64,000 nt of DNA from Actinomadura rudentiformis (GCF_008923185.1 NZ_WBMT01000027.1:62001-126000); one strand, 5' to 3'; positions 51,821-61,798 are shown, counted from the stretch's first letter. The notes: generated by a model from the sequence alone, not told the origin. Translations and numbers: made by a program.

Positions 51821-52345
51821 GTGGACCTCGACAAGCTGATCCAGGACCGGATCCGCGACGTGGCCGACTACCCCAAGCCGGGCGTGTTGTTCAAGGACAT
51901 CACCCCGCTGCTGGCCGACCACGTGGCCTTCGCCGGCGTCGTGGACACCATCGTCAACCACCACGGCCGCGGCACCATCGACAAGATCGTCGGCATCGAG
52001 GCCCGCGGTTTCATCCTGGCCGCCCCGGTGGCCTACCACTTCGGCGCGGGCTTCGTCCCGGTGCGGAAGAAGGGAAAGCTGCCCGCGCGGGCGTACGAAG
52101 AGACCTATGATCTCGAGTACGGGACGGAAACGATCGAGGTGCACGTCGACGCGTTCACGCCCGGCGAGCGGGTGCTGATCGTCGATGACGTGCTGGCCAC
52201 CGGGGGAACGGCCCGGGCGGCCGCGGACCTGGTGCGGCGTGGCGGCGGGGACGTCGTCGGGCTGTCGGTCCTGATGGAGCTCTCGTTCCTGCATGGACGG
52301 GACAAACTGGGGAATCTGGACGTCCATTCGCTGGTTACGGTCTAG
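51821..52345 (+). CDS. apt: Adenine phosphoribosyltransferase
   Basis: This purine-salvage enzyme of 174 residues turns adenine and PRPP into AMP. It has DYPKPGVLFKDITPLL, GIEARGFILAAPVAY and the PRPP loop VLIVDDVLATGGTARAAADL. GTG 51821 is the start. The secDF-apt-rel order is conserved in actinobacteria; rel begins 60 bp downstream. Confidence 0.96.
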   Translation: MDLDKLIQDRIRDVADYPKPGVLFKDITPLLADHVAFAGVVDTIVNHHGRGTIDKIVGIEARGFILAAPVAYHFGAGFVPVRKKGKLPARAYEETYDLEYGTETIEVHVDAFTPGERVLIVDDVLATGGTARAAADLVRRGGGDVVGLSVLMELSFLHGRDKLGNLDVHSLVTV

Positions 52346-52405
52346 CACCAAAAGGGTGCCGGATACACTTGCGAGATACGGCGCCCACATGTCAGGGGAG
52401 GCTGA

Positions 52406-54991
52406 GTGCCCGGTGAGGTGGTATCGACCGACGCGGTGACCGACGCCGCGGTGCATCACGCCGCGGAGCCGGAGCACGCGCGGCCGGATGCTGCGGCCGG
52501 GCCGGCCGGGCGCGACGAATCGCGCGCCGCGGCACCCCCGCCGCCCGCGACCCGGCCCGCACAGGCTGCCGACAAGCAGACTCCCGACAAGCAGACGCCC
52601 GGCGCCGAGGCGCCGGCAGCCAGCAAGCCCGCGGCCACAGCGGCCAAGGACGCAGAAGAGAGGCCGGTCGGCAAGGGTCAGGCGGCTCCCGCCGCGACTC
52701 CACCCGCTCCGGCTCAACCCGCCAACACGTCCAGGCCGACTCCGGCCACGATCCCACCGTCTGCCGCCCGGGTGCGCCGTAGGCTCGCCAGGTTGGGCGC
52801 CCAGCGCGGCCCCGCTATGAACCCGGTACTCGAACCACTGATCAAAACGGTCCGCAACACCCATCCCAAGGCGGACCTGCGTCTCATCGAGCGCGCCTAC
52901 GACGTCGCGGCGCACTACCACCGCGACCAGAAGCGCAAGAGCGGCGACCCCTACATCACCCATCCGCTCGCGGTCGCCACCATCCTCGCCGAGCTCGGCA
53001 TGAACACCGAGACCCTGTGCGGCGCGCTGCTGCACGACACCGTCGAGGACACCCCCTACACCCTCGACGAGCTGCGCGCCGACTTCGGCGACGAGATCGC
53101 CGCGCTGGTCGACGGCGTCACCAAGCTCGACAAGGTCAAGTACGGCGAGGCCGCCGAGGCCGAGACCGTGCGCAAGATGGTCGTCGCGATGGCCCGCGAC
53201 ATCCGCGTCCTGGTGATCAAGCTCGCCGACCGGCTGCACAACATGCGCACGCTGCGCTACATGCCCCGGCACAAGCAGGAGAAGAAGGCCCGCGAGACCC
53301 TCGAGGTCTTCGCGCCGCTGGCCCACCGGCTCGGCATGAACACGCTCAAGTGGGAGCTGGAGGACCTCTCGTTCGCCACGCTCTACCCCAAGCGGTTCGA
53401 CGAGATCGCCCGGCTGGTGTCCGAGCGGGCGCCGCGCCGCGACGTCTTCCTGCAGGACGTGATCGAGAACGTGTCGACCGACCTGCGCGACGCCCGGATC
53501 AAGGCGACGGTGACCGGCCGGCCCAAGCACTACTACTCGATCTACCAGAAGATGATCGCCCGCGATGTCAGCTTCGACGACATCTACGACCTGGTCGGCA
53601 TCCGGGTCCTCGTCGACAGCGTCCGCGACTGCTACGCGGCCCTCGGCTCGATCCACGCGCGGTGGAACCCGGTCCCCGGCCGGTTCAAGGACTACATCGC
53701 GATGCCGAAGTTCAACATGTACCAGTCGCTGCACACGACGGTGATAGGGCCCGAGGGCAAGCCGGTCGAGCTGCAGATCCGCACCTGGGGCATGCACCGC
53801 CGAGCCGAGTACGGCGTCGCCGCGCACTGGAAGTACAAAGAGGAGACGGTCGCCGGCCGCAAGGCCGCCGACATGCAGTGGCTGCGCCAGTTGCTCGACT
53901 GGCAGAAGGAGACGGCCGACCCGGCCGAGTTCCTGGAGTCGCTGCGCTTCGACCTGTCGGTGACCGAGGTCTTCGTCTTCACCCCCAAGGGCGACGTCAT
54001 TCCGCTGCCGCAGGGCGCCACGCCGGTCGACTTCGCGTTCGCCATCCACACCGAGGTCGGGTACCGATGTATCGGCGCCCGGGTCAACGGGCGCCTCGTC
54101 CCGCTCGAGTCCACCCTCGACAACGGCGACACCGTCGAGGTCTTCACCTCCAAGTCGCCCGACGCCGGGCCCAGCCGCGACTGGCTCAACTTCGTCAAGA
54201 GCGCGCGGGCCCGCAACAAGATCAAGCACTGGTTCTCCAAGGAGCGCCGGGACACCGCGATCGAGTCCGGCAAGGAGTCGATCGCCCGCGCGATGCGCAA
54301 GCAGAACATGCCGCTCCAGCGCATGATGTCCGGGGAGGCGCTGCTCGCCCTGGCCCGCGACATGCGCTACCCCGACGTGTCGTCGCTGTACGCGGCGGTG
54401 GGCGAGAGCCATGTCTCCGCGCAGACCGTCGTCCAGCGTCTGGTGGAGGCGCTCGGCGGAGTCGAGAGCGCCGAAGAGGACCTTGCCGAGATCGCGCTGC
54501 CGACCAGGCGCAAGCGCACCCGGACCACCGGCGACCCCGGCGTCGTCGTCGCGGGCGACCCGGACGTCTGGGTACGGCTCTCGCGCTGCTGCACGCCGGT
54601 GCCGGGCGACGACATCGTCGGCTTCGTGACCCGCGGTCACGGCGTCTCGGTGCACCGCGCTGACTGCGTCAACGTGGCCCAGTTGAAGGAGCAGCCCGAC
54701 CGGCTGATCGACGTCAAGTGGTCGCCCGGCGAGGACTCGGTCTTCCTCGTGGCCATCCAGGTGGAGGCACTCGACCGCCCGCGCCTGCTGTCGGACGTCA
54801 CCCGGGTGCTGTCCGACCAGCACGTCAACATCCTGTCGGCCTCGGTCACCACCACCCGCGACCGGGTCGCGGTCAGCCGGTTCACCTTCGAGATGGGCGA
54901 TCCCAAGCATCTCGGCCATGTCCTCAAGGCCGTGCGCTCGATCGACGGCGTGTACGACGTCTACCGCGTCACCAGCGGCACCCACCGCTGA
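52406..54991 (+). CDS. relA: Bifunctional (p)ppGpp synthetase/hydrolase Rel
   Basis: This stringent-response enzyme of 861 residues makes and degrades (p)ppGpp. Residues 1-135 are a nonconserved Ala/Pro/Lys-rich extension with a DKQTP repeat. The HD hydrolase domain has LLHDTVEDTPYTLDE near 209. The synthetase domain has GRPKHYYSIYQKM near 375 and YDLVGIRVLVD. A TGS domain lies near 520-580, a zinc-finger region carries LSRCCTPVPGDDI, and a C-terminal ACT domain lies near 780-860. Both catalytic halves look intact. GTG 52406 has CAGGGGAGG upstream. Confidence 0.96.
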   Translation: MPGEVVSTDAVTDAAVHHAAEPEHARPDAAAGPAGRDESRAAAPPPPATRPAQAADKQTPDKQTPGAEAPAASKPAATAAKDAEERPVGKGQAAPAATPPAPAQPANTSRPTPATIPPSAARVRRRLARLGAQRGPAMNPVLEPLIKTVRNTHPKADLRLIERAYDVAAHYHRDQKRKSGDPYITHPLAVATILAELGMNTETLCGALLHDTVEDTPYTLDELRADFGDEIAALVDGVTKLDKVKYGEAAEAETVRKMVVAMARDIRVLVIKLADRLHNMRTLRYMPRHKQEKKARETLEVFAPLAHRLGMNTLKWELEDLSFATLYPKRFDEIARLVSERAPRRDVFLQDVIENVSTDLRDARIKATVTGRPKHYYSIYQKMIARDVSFDDIYDLVGIRVLVDSVRDCYAALGSIHARWNPVPGRFKDYIAMPKFNMYQSLHTTVIGPEGKPVELQIRTWGMHRRAEYGVAAHWKYKEETVAGRKAADMQWLRQLLDWQKETADPAEFLESLRFDLSVTEVFVFTPKGDVIPLPQGATPVDFAFAIHTEVGYRCIGARVNGRLVPLESTLDNGDTVEVFTSKSPDAGPSRDWLNFVKSARARNKIKHWFSKERRDTAIESGKESIARAMRKQNMPLQRMMSGEALLALARDMRYPDVSSLYAAVGESHVSAQTVVQRLVEALGGVESAEEDLAEIALPTRRKRTRTTGDPGVVVAGDPDVWVRLSRCCTPVPGDDIVGFVTRGHGVSVHRADCVNVAQLKEQPDRLIDVKWSPGEDSVFLVAIQVEALDRPRLLSDVTRVLSDQHVNILSASVTTTRDRVAVSRFTFEMGDPKHLGHVLKAVRSIDGVYDVYRVTSGTHR

Positions 54992-55076
54992 GCCGCCCAG
55001 AGCGCGCTCGGGCCGAGCCGCGTTACCCCTCCTGTACGGCTCTGAAACGTCCGTACGGCGACTTTCCCGTGAACGA

Positions 55077-55113
55077 GCGAGCCCCTGCACCCGTCACGGG
55101 CGCAGGGCTCGCC
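55077..55113. terminator. Bidirectional terminator between rel and aspS
   Basis: GCGAGCCCCTGC-ACCCGT pairs with ACGGGCGCAGGGCTCGC around CA, with one bulge and one mismatch, between convergent genes. Confidence 0.6.
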
Positions 55114-55139
55114 TGATCGTTCTGAGCCGCGCAGGAGGA

Positions 55140-56906
55140 TCAGGCCTCCGCGGCCTCGTCGTCCTCGCCGGGGATCACGTCGACCCCGGCCTCCTTGCGC
55201 TGCTGCTCGGTGATCGGCGTGGGCGCGGCGGTCAGCGGGTCGTAGCCGGACGCCGCCTTCGGGAAGGCGATCACGTCGCGGATCGAGTCCTGGCCGGCCA
55301 GGAGCATGACCATGCGGTCCCAGCCGAAGGCGATGCCGCCGTGCGGCGGCGGGCCGAACTTGAACGCCTCCAGCAGGAAGCCGAACTTGGACTCGGCCTC
55401 CTCCTTGGACAGCCCCAGCACGTCGAAGACGCGCTGCTGCATCTCGGCGCGGTGGATACGGATCGAGCCGCCGCCGATCTCGTTGCCGTTGCAGACGATG
55501 TCGTAGGCGTTGGCCAGGGCCTCGCCCGGCCGGTCCTGGAAGTCGTCGGCGTACTCGGCCTTGGGCGAGGTGAACGGGTGGTGCACCGGCGTCCAGCCGA
55601 TCCGCTCACCCTTCTCGTCGTGCACGGCCTCGAAGATCGGCGCGTCCACGATCCAGACGAAGGCCCAGGCGGACTCGTCGATCAGGCCGCAGCGGCGGCC
55701 GATCTCCAGCCGGGCGGCGCCGAGCAGCTCCCGGGTGGCGTGCGGGACGCCCGCGCCGAAGAAGACCGCGTCGCCGGGCTCGGCCCCGACCTTGGCGGCC
55801 AGGCCCGACTTCTCCTGGTCGGACAGGTTCTTGGCGACCGGGCCGCCGAGCGTGCCGTCCTCCTGGAGCAGCACGTACGCCAGGCCGCGGGCGCCGCGCG
55901 CTTTGGCCCAGTCCTGCCAGGCGTCCAGCTCCTTGCGGGTCTGGGACGCACCGCCCGGCATGACGACCGCGCCCACGTATGGGGCCTGGAAGACCCGGAA
56001 CGAGGTGCCCGCGAAGTACTCGGTCATGTCCGTCAGCTCGTTGCCGAACCGCAGGTCGGGCTTGTCCGACCCGAAGCGCGACATCGCGTCGGCGTAGGTC
56101 ATGTGTGGGATCGGCCGCGGGATCTCGTAGCCGGCGATCTCCTTCCACAGCCGCGCCACCAGGTCCTCGCCGACCTTCAGGACGTCGTCCTGCTCGGCGA
56201 ACGACATCTCGATGTCGATCTGGGTGAACTCCGGCTGCCGGTCGGCGCGGAAGTCCTCATCCCGGTAGCAGCGGGCGATCTGGTAGTAGCGCTCCAGGCC
56301 GCCGACCATGAGCAGCTGCTTGAACAACTGGGGGGACTGGGGGAGCGCGTACCAGTGGCCCGGCTTGAGGCGCACCGGCACCAGGAAGTCGCGGGCGCCC
56401 TCGGGGGTGGAGCGCGTGAGCGTGGGGGTCTCGACGTTGAGGAAGCCGTGCTCGCGCATGACCTCGTGCACCAGGAACGCGCCCTCGGAGCGGATGCGCA
56501 TCGCCCTGGCCACGGCGTCACGCCGGATGTCGAGGTAGCGGTACTTGAGCCGGACCTCCTCGTTGACGTTGACGTCGCCCTCGATCGGGAACGGCAGCGG
56601 CGCGGCCTCCGAGAGCACCTCGATCTGCGCCGCCGCGACCTCGATCTCGCCGGTGGGCAGCTCGGGGTTCTCGTTGCCCTCCGGGCGGACCCGCACCTCG
56701 CCGGTGATCCGGACGCAGAACTCCGAACGGAGGTCGTGCGCAGTGTCCTCCTCGCGGAAGACGACCTGGGCGGTGCCCGAGGCGTCCCGCAGGTCGATGA
56801 ACGTGACGCCGCCGTGGTCCCGGCGCCGGGCGACCCAGCCGGCCAGCGTCACCTGCTGCCCGGCGTGCTCCTTGCGGAGCGTCCCCGCCTCGTGCGAGCG
56901 GATCAT
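55140..56906 (-). CDS. aspS: Aspartyl-tRNA synthetase
   Basis: This class IIb synthetase of 588 residues is of the bacterial type: N-terminal OB anticodon domain (GWVARRRDHGGVTFIDLRD), catalytic core with motif 2 YQIARCYRDEDFRADRQPEFTQ-like residues near 215-235, a GAD insertion domain, then GGGSIRIH and GIAFGWDRMVML. ATG 56906 overlaps the hisS stop by 4 bp; the longer upstream frame lies inside hisS and is rejected. The last residues are acidic. Whether it also charges tRNA-Asn cannot be decided by eye. Confidence 0.97.
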   Translation of the reverse strand: MIRSHEAGTLRKEHAGQQVTLAGWVARRRDHGGVTFIDLRDASGTAQVVFREEDTAHDLRSEFCVRITGEVRVRPEGNENPELPTGEIEVAAAQIEVLSEAAPLPFPIEGDVNVNEEVRLKYRYLDIRRDAVARAMRIRSEGAFLVHEVMREHGFLNVETPTLTRSTPEGARDFLVPVRLKPGHWYALPQSPQLFKQLLMVGGLERYYQIARCYRDEDFRADRQPEFTQIDIEMSFAEQDDVLKVGEDLVARLWKEIAGYEIPRPIPHMTYADAMSRFGSDKPDLRFGNELTDMTEYFAGTSFRVFQAPYVGAVVMPGGASQTRKELDAWQDWAKARGARGLAYVLLQEDGTLGGPVAKNLSDQEKSGLAAKVGAEPGDAVFFGAGVPHATRELLGAARLEIGRRCGLIDESAWAFVWIVDAPIFEAVHDEKGERIGWTPVHHPFTSPKAEYADDFQDRPGEALANAYDIVCNGNEIGGGSIRIHRAEMQQRVFDVLGLSKEEAESKFGFLLEAFKFGPPPHGGIAFGWDRMVMLLAGQDSIRDVIAFPKAASGYDPLTAAPTPITEQQRKEAGVDVIPGEDDEAAEA

Positions 56907-58171
56907 CGTGAAAGCCTTTCCTTCAACGTCGAAGTGATCTCGGTGAGCGGTACGGCGGTCTGGTCGCCCGCCGCCAGGTCCTTGAGCTGGACGGACCCGG
57001 CGGCGATATCTCGCTCGCCGAGGATCACGGCGTACGCGGCCCCAGAGCGGTCGGCGTCCTTCATGGCGCCCTTGAGCTTCTTGCCTCCGTACGCCATGTC
57101 CGCGGCGATCCCGGCCCGGCGGAACTCGGCGGTCAGGGCGAACAGCCGGCGCTCGGCCTCCTCGCCGAGCGCGACGCCGAAGACCTCGCAGCGGGCCGGG
57201 GCGGCGAACTCGGCACCCTCCGCTTCCAGAGCCAGGACCGTGCGGTCCAGACCCAGTCCGAAGCCGATCCCCGGCAGCGGAGGGCCGCCGATGTCCTCGG
57301 AGAGACCGTCGTAGCGCCCGCCGCCGCCGATGCCCGACTGGGCGCCCAGCAGCGGGTGGTCGAACTCGTAGGTGGTGCGGGTGTAGTAGTCCAGCCCGCG
57401 TACCAGCGTGGGAGTGTCCTCCCACTCGATGCCCAGGTCGCCCAGGAGCTCGCGGACCCTGTCGTGGTGCGCCTTGCACGCGCCGCACAGGTGGTCGGCC
57501 ATCAGCGGCGCGCCGGTCAGCTGCGCCCGCACCGCCGGGCGCTTGTCGTCCAGGACGCGCAGGGGGTTGATCTCGATGCGCTCCCGGGTGGGCTCGTCCA
57601 GGTCCAGCCCGCGCAGGAAGTCCTGAAGCAGCGCCCGGTAGGCCGGGCGGCACTCCTTGCAGCCGAGCGAGTTGAGGAGCAGGCGCACCTGCCGCAGGCC
57701 GAGACTCTGGTACCACTGCCAGGCGATGGCGATGGTCTCGGCGTCGACCTGCGGGTCCTCGCTGCCGATCGCCTCCAGGTCCAGCTGGTAGAACTGCCGG
57801 TAGCGGCCCTGCTGCGGCCGTTCGGCCCGGAACGCCGGGCCGGTCGTCCACACCTTGACCGGCAGGCCGCCCTGCTTGTGCAGGCCGTTCTCCAGCACCG
57901 ACCGGAGCACGCCCGCGGTGAACTCGGGGCGCAGCGTCAGCGAGCGGCCACCGCGGTCCTCGAAGGTGTACATCTCCTTGCTGACCACGTCGGTCGACTC
58001 GCCGACGCCCCGCCTGAAGAGATTGGTGTCCTCGAAGACCGCCAGCTCCAGATAGCCGTAACCGGCCAGCCGGGCCTGCTCGGCGAACGCCTGCCGGATG
58101 GCGGCGAAGAGGTCCGCGCGCGGCGGAACGTATTCACTGACCCCCTTGGGGGCCTGAAAGCTCGAACTCAT
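56903..58171 (-). CDS. hisS: Histidyl-tRNA synthetase
   Basis: This class II synthetase of 422 residues has PKGVSEYVPPRADLF at the start, motif 2 GPAFRAERPQQGRYRQFYQ, the His-specific RGLDYYTRTTYEF, GGGGRYDGL and a C-terminal anticodon-binding domain (about 330-420). It lies 11 bp downstream of the MBL hydrolase gene and overlaps aspS, so the three form one transcript, as in other actinobacteria. Confidence 0.97.
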   Translation of the reverse strand: MSSSFQAPKGVSEYVPPRADLFAAIRQAFAEQARLAGYGYLELAVFEDTNLFRRGVGESTDVVSKEMYTFEDRGGRSLTLRPEFTAGVLRSVLENGLHKQGGLPVKVWTTGPAFRAERPQQGRYRQFYQLDLEAIGSEDPQVDAETIAIAWQWYQSLGLRQVRLLLNSLGCKECRPAYRALLQDFLRGLDLDEPTRERIEINPLRVLDDKRPAVRAQLTGAPLMADHLCGACKAHHDRVRELLGDLGIEWEDTPTLVRGLDYYTRTTYEFDHPLLGAQSGIGGGGRYDGLSEDIGGPPLPGIGFGLGLDRTVLALEAEGAEFAAPARCEVFGVALGEEAERRLFALTAEFRRAGIAADMAYGGKKLKGAMKDADRSGAAYAVILGERDIAAGSVQLKDLAAGDQTAVPLTEITSTLKERLSR

Positions 58172-58182
58172 GATCGTTTGGC

Positions 58183-58878
58183 TCAGAATCCCTTGTCAGG
58201 TCCGTCTGTCGGCGCCAGATCCGCGAGGAACGGATTGCTGGCGCGCTCACGGCCGATGGTGGTCTGCTCGCCGTGGCCGGGCAGGACGGCGGCCTCGTCC
58301 GGCAGCGAGAGGCACACCCGTGACAGGCTCTTGAGGATCTCCTCATAGGAGCCGCCCGGCAGGTCGGTGCGCCCGATCGACCCGGCGAACAGCAGATCCC
58401 CCGTGAAGATCACGTCGGGCAGCTCCTGCGTCGCCGGGGTGCGGAAGGTCACCGACCCGGGCGTATGGCCGGGGGCGTGGTCCACGGTGAACCGCAGCCC
58501 CGCCAGCTCGACCACCGCGCCGTCCGACAGCTCCTTGACGTCGTCCGGCTCGCTGAGCGTCAGCCCTCCGAACAGCTGCTGACCGGCGCCCAGGCCGAAG
58601 CCCTTGGCCGGATCGGTGAGCAGCTCCCGGTCGTCCGGGTGGATGTAGGCGGGCACGTCCTTGGCGCCGCACACCGGCGCCACCGACCAGACGTGGTCGA
58701 GATGGCCGTGCGTCAGCAGGACCGCGACCGGCTTGAGCCGGTGCTCGCGCAGGACCTCGTCGATCCCGGCCTCGGCGTCCTGGCCGGGGTCGATGATCAC
58801 GCATTCCTCGCCCGCGGCGGGCGCCACGAGATAACAGTTCGCGGCGAACGAGCCAGCGGGGAACCCGGCGACGAGCAC
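58183..58878 (-). CDS. Metallo-beta-lactamase-fold hydrolase (glyoxalase II-like)
   Basis: This dinuclear-metal hydrolase of 231 residues has the metal motif LLTHGHLDHVW, APGHTPGSV, FTGDLLFAGSIGRTDLPGG and VLPGHGEQTTIGRE. Actinomycetes use mycothiol rather than glutathione, so an S-acyl-mycothiol or other thioester is a plausible substrate. That is inference from biology, not from the sequence. It is first in the operon with hisS and aspS, and divergent from the cyclophilin gene. Confidence 0.9.
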   Translation of the reverse strand: MLVAGFPAGSFAANCYLVAPAAGEECVIIDPGQDAEAGIDEVLREHRLKPVAVLLTHGHLDHVWSVAPVCGAKDVPAYIHPDDRELLTDPAKGFGLGAGQQLFGGLTLSEPDDVKELSDGAVVELAGLRFTVDHAPGHTPGSVTFRTPATQELPDVIFTGDLLFAGSIGRTDLPGGSYEEILKSLSRVCLSLPDEAAVLPGHGEQTTIGRERASNPFLADLAPTDGPDKGF

Positions 58879-59103
58879 GGTCGTCCTTCCTGAGAGCTGG
58901 AAACGGCAGAGAACCTGAGATGTGCCGCGCTTCGAGGGTACCGGCGGGGCCGTGGGCGCCGCGAACGAGATGCGCCGATCGCCGTGTCGGCCGCGTGGTC
59001 CTGCCTGCGGCGGGCGGCGGGGCCGGCGGGATGGCCCATCCGCGTCCCCGGTACCGCTACTATGCGCTGCACGTTCACCTGATCACATCGGAGGGGCAGG
59101 CCC

Positions 59104-59925
59104 GTGGCGGGGAAGGACCGCAAGAAGCAGCTCGCGCGCCAGCGATACGAGCGCCAGGAACAGGCCCGGCTCGCCCGGGAGACGCGCGCCCGGCGCGTCA
59201 AGATCATCGCTTCCGTGGCGGCCGTCGCGGTCATCGCGGGCGGCACCGGTGCCGTGGCCGCGTTCGCCGGTGGCAAGGACGACAAGGACAAGGACAAGGC
59301 GAACGCCAACGCCGACGCGGCGGCCAGCCCCACACCGACGCAGGCCGCGGCCAAGCCCGGCGAGTGCGCCTACACCGCGGCCCAGGAGGCGGGTGCGCCC
59401 AAGGACCTGGGCAAGCCGCCGGTCAAGCCGGCCTACAAGGGCACGGTGCAGGCGACCATCAAGACCAGCCAGGGCGACATCGGCCTTGAGCTGGACGGCA
59501 AGAAGGCCCCGTGTGCCACGAACTCCTTCGCCTTCCTGGCCAAGAAGGACTTCTGGAACAAGACCTTCTGCCACCGGCTCTCCACCAGCGAAGGCCTGAA
59601 GATGCTCCAGTGCGGTGACCCCACCGGCACCGGCAGCGGCGGCCCCGGCTACCAGTTCGGCAATGAGAACACCGACGGCGCCAAATACACCAAGGGCACC
59701 TTGGCCATGGCCAATGCTGGCCCCGGTACCAACGGGAGCCAGTTCTTCCTTGTGTACGGCGACTCCCAGCTCAGCCCCGACTACACGGTGTTCGGCAAGA
59801 TCACTTCGGGTATCGACGTGTTGGAGGCCGTCGCCAAGGGTGGCATCGCCAAGGCCGGGCAGGACGGTACGGGCGAACCGAAGAAGAAGGTCACGATCCA
59901 GGACGTCTCGATCGCCAAGAAATAG
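59104..59925 (+). CDS. Membrane-anchored cyclophilin-type peptidyl-prolyl isomerase
   Basis: This prolyl isomerase of 273 residues has a basic cytosolic N terminus (KDRKKQLARQRYERQ) and one helix (IIASVAAVAVIAGGTGAVAA, about 39-58). A short Lys/Asp and Ala linker leads to the cyclophilin domain (about 115-270) with AMANAGPGTNGSQFFLVYGD. It probably folds exported proteins at the outer face of the membrane. GTG 59104 is the start. A GC hairpin follows the gene. Confidence 0.94.
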   Translation: MAGKDRKKQLARQRYERQEQARLARETRARRVKIIASVAAVAVIAGGTGAVAAFAGGKDDKDKDKANANADAAASPTPTQAAAKPGECAYTAAQEAGAPKDLGKPPVKPAYKGTVQATIKTSQGDIGLELDGKKAPCATNSFAFLAKKDFWNKTFCHRLSTSEGLKMLQCGDPTGTGSGGPGYQFGNENTDGAKYTKGTLAMANAGPGTNGSQFFLVYGDSQLSPDYTVFGKITSGIDVLEAVAKGGIAKAGQDGTGEPKKKVTIQDVSIAKK

Positions 59926-59949
59926 GGCGTCGGGACATTAAGGTGTGGA

Positions 59950-59981
59950 GGGTCCGGTCTGCATAGGAAACGACCGGACCC
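59950..59981 (+). terminator. Hairpin after cyclophilin gene
   Basis: GGGTCCGGTC pairs perfectly with GACCGGACCC (10 bp) around a 12-nt loop. There is no U tract. Confidence 0.6.
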
Positions 59982-59999
59982 GTGATGCGGGAGGCAAGC

Positions 60000-61235
60000 G
60001 TGTCCAGCGCGACCGATCCCTGGGGCCGGGTGGACGAGGAAGGCACCGTCTACGTCAAGACGTCGGACGGTGAACGGGCCGTCGGGTCCTGGCAGGCGGG
60101 CGCCCCGGAGGAGGCCCTGGCCTATTTCAAGCGCAAGTACGACGCGCTGGCCACCGAGATCGGCCTCCTCGAGCAGCGGGTCCGCACGACCGACTTGCAG
60201 CCCTCGCAGGCCCAGCAGAGCATCCAGCGGCTGCGTGAGGCCGTGACCGACGCGCACGCGGTCGGCGATCTCGAGGCCCTGGTGCGGCGGCTCGACGGTC
60301 TCACCGAGACGGTGGGCAAGCGCCGCGAGGAGGTCAAGGCGCAGCGCGAGCACGCCCGGCACGAGGCGCGCGAGATCAAGGAGCGCATCGTCGGCGAGGC
60401 CGAGCGGATCGCCGCCGAGGAGACGCACTGGAAGAACGGCGGCGAGCGCCTGCGCCAGCTGGTGGAGGAGTGGAAGGCCGCCGAGCGCATCGACCGGCCG
60501 ACCGAGACCGCGCTGTGGAAGCGGCTGTCGGCCGCCCGCAACGCCTTCACCAAGCGCCGCAAGGTCTACTTCGCGACGCTCGACGAGCAGCGTGAGGACG
60601 CGCGCCGCGAGAAGGAGCGCCTGGTCGCCGAAGCCGAGGCGATGTCGGATTCGACCGACTGGAGCGAGACCGCCGCGGCGTACCGCGATCTGATGCGCCG
60701 CTGGAAGTCGGCGGGCCGGGCCGCCCGCGACGCCGAAGAGGAGCTGTGGTCGCGCTTCAAGGGCGCGCAGGACACCTTCTTCTCAGCCCGCAGCGCCGCG
60801 TTCGCCGAACGCGACGCCGAGCTGCGCGTGCACGCCGAGGAGAAGGAGAAGATCCTCGCCGACGCCGAGCGGTTGCTGCCGGTCCGGGACGTGCGCCAGG
60901 CACGGCAGGCGCTGCGCGCGATCCAGGAGCGCTGGGAGGCCGCCGGCATGGTGCCGCGCGACCAGCGTGACCGCCTGGAGGGCCGGCTCCGCAAGATCGA
61001 GGAGACGATCCGCGGCGCCGAGGAGCAGGAGTGGCGGCGCACCAACCCCGAGGCCCGCGCGCGTGCAGAGGCGACCGTGGCGCAGCTTCGCAACTCCATC
61101 GAGCAGCTGGAGAAGCGTCTTGCCAAGGCCCAGAGTGCCGGGCGGGACAAGGACATCAAGGACGCCGAGGAGGCGCTGACCGCCCGCCGCGCATGGCTGG
61201 AAGAGGCCGAGCGCACCCTCGCCGAGTTCTCTTAG
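60000..61235 (+). CDS. DUF349-domain coiled-coil protein
   Basis: This almost wholly helical protein of 411 residues contains repeated DUF349 units of about 75 residues, recognisable by LWKRLSAARNAFTKRR, LWSRFKGAQDTFFSAR and the W-K-x-A-G/E-R-x-x-R pattern. It ends in a coiled coil (EQLEKRLAKAQ). The function of the family is not established. GTG 60000 has GGGAGG 5 nt upstream. It is found near rel/hisS in other actinobacteria. It converges on the next gene with a 4-bp overlap. Confidence 0.9.
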   Translation: MSSATDPWGRVDEEGTVYVKTSDGERAVGSWQAGAPEEALAYFKRKYDALATEIGLLEQRVRTTDLQPSQAQQSIQRLREAVTDAHAVGDLEALVRRLDGLTETVGKRREEVKAQREHARHEAREIKERIVGEAERIAAEETHWKNGGERLRQLVEEWKAAERIDRPTETALWKRLSAARNAFTKRRKVYFATLDEQREDARREKERLVAEAEAMSDSTDWSETAAAYRDLMRRWKSAGRAARDAEEELWSRFKGAQDTFFSARSAAFAERDAELRVHAEEKEKILADAERLLPVRDVRQARQALRAIQERWEAAGMVPRDQRDRLEGRLRKIEETIRGAEEQEWRRTNPEARARAEATVAQLRNSIEQLEKRLAKAQSAGRDKDIKDAEEALTARRAWLEEAERTLAEFS

Positions 61236-61798
61236 ATCGCCCGCCGCCCGAGGAAGGCCAGCAGCCGGGTCTGCTCGTCGGCGCCGGGCGGTGCGGGCAG
61301 CGGCGGGCCCAGGTCCCCGCTCGCCCGGAGCTCCTTCGCGATGATCTGTGCCGTCGCGAACGCGTGGTGGACCAGATCGGGGTCGAGCCTGGCGGGCTGG
61401 CCGGTCGCCCGGGCCAGATCCCAGGCGTGGATCAGCGGCTCCAGGAGGTAACCGCCGAGGAAGTCGCCCAGCGGCAGGTCGCCCAGGCTCCCGAACGGGA
61501 CGGGCCGCCGCAGTGCGTCCGGGGTGAGGGCGGCGGCGCACTCCTTACGCGCCGTCCGCCATTCCAGCAGGGCGTCGCCGGCGGCGTACCGGGAGGGGGC
61601 GCTGCTGACGTCCGGTTTCGGCGCGCCGGTCGCCATGGCCCGGATCAGGTACTGCCCACCGATCACATGCCCGGCGACGTCGCGCGCCGTCCATCCGGCG
61701 CACGGGGACGGCCTGTCCCAGCCGTCCCGCGTGACGCCACCGACCACGCCTTCGAACAGGTCCAGTGCCCGGTGGTAGCCGCTGAGTTTCTGAGCCAT
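61232..61798 (-). CDS. DinB-like TIGR03086-family protein (mycothiol-dependent isomerase N-terminal fold)
   Basis: The protein of 188 residues is a four-helix-bundle metal protein with SPCAGWTARDVAGHVIGGQ and LLEPLIHAWDLARATG, which supply the His ligands usual in this family. Relatives use mycothiol as cofactor, so a detoxification or thiol-transfer role is possible but unproved. ATG 61798 is chosen; an upstream TTG at 61834 is the alternative. Confidence 0.85.
   Translation of the reverse strand: MAQKLSGYHRALDLFEGVVGGVTRDGWDRPSPCAGWTARDVAGHVIGGQYLIRAMATGAPKPDVSSAPSRYAAGDALLEWRTARKECAAALTPDALRRPVPFGSLGDLPLGDFLGGYLLEPLIHAWDLARATGQPARLDPDLVHHAFATAQIIAKELRASGDLGPPLPAPPGADEQTRLLAFLGRRAI

Noticed and set aside
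56907..57851. N-terminal extension of aspartyl-tRNA synthetase inside hisS
   Set aside because: It is antisense-free but overlaps hisS on the same strand in another frame. AspRS begins normally at ATG 56906.
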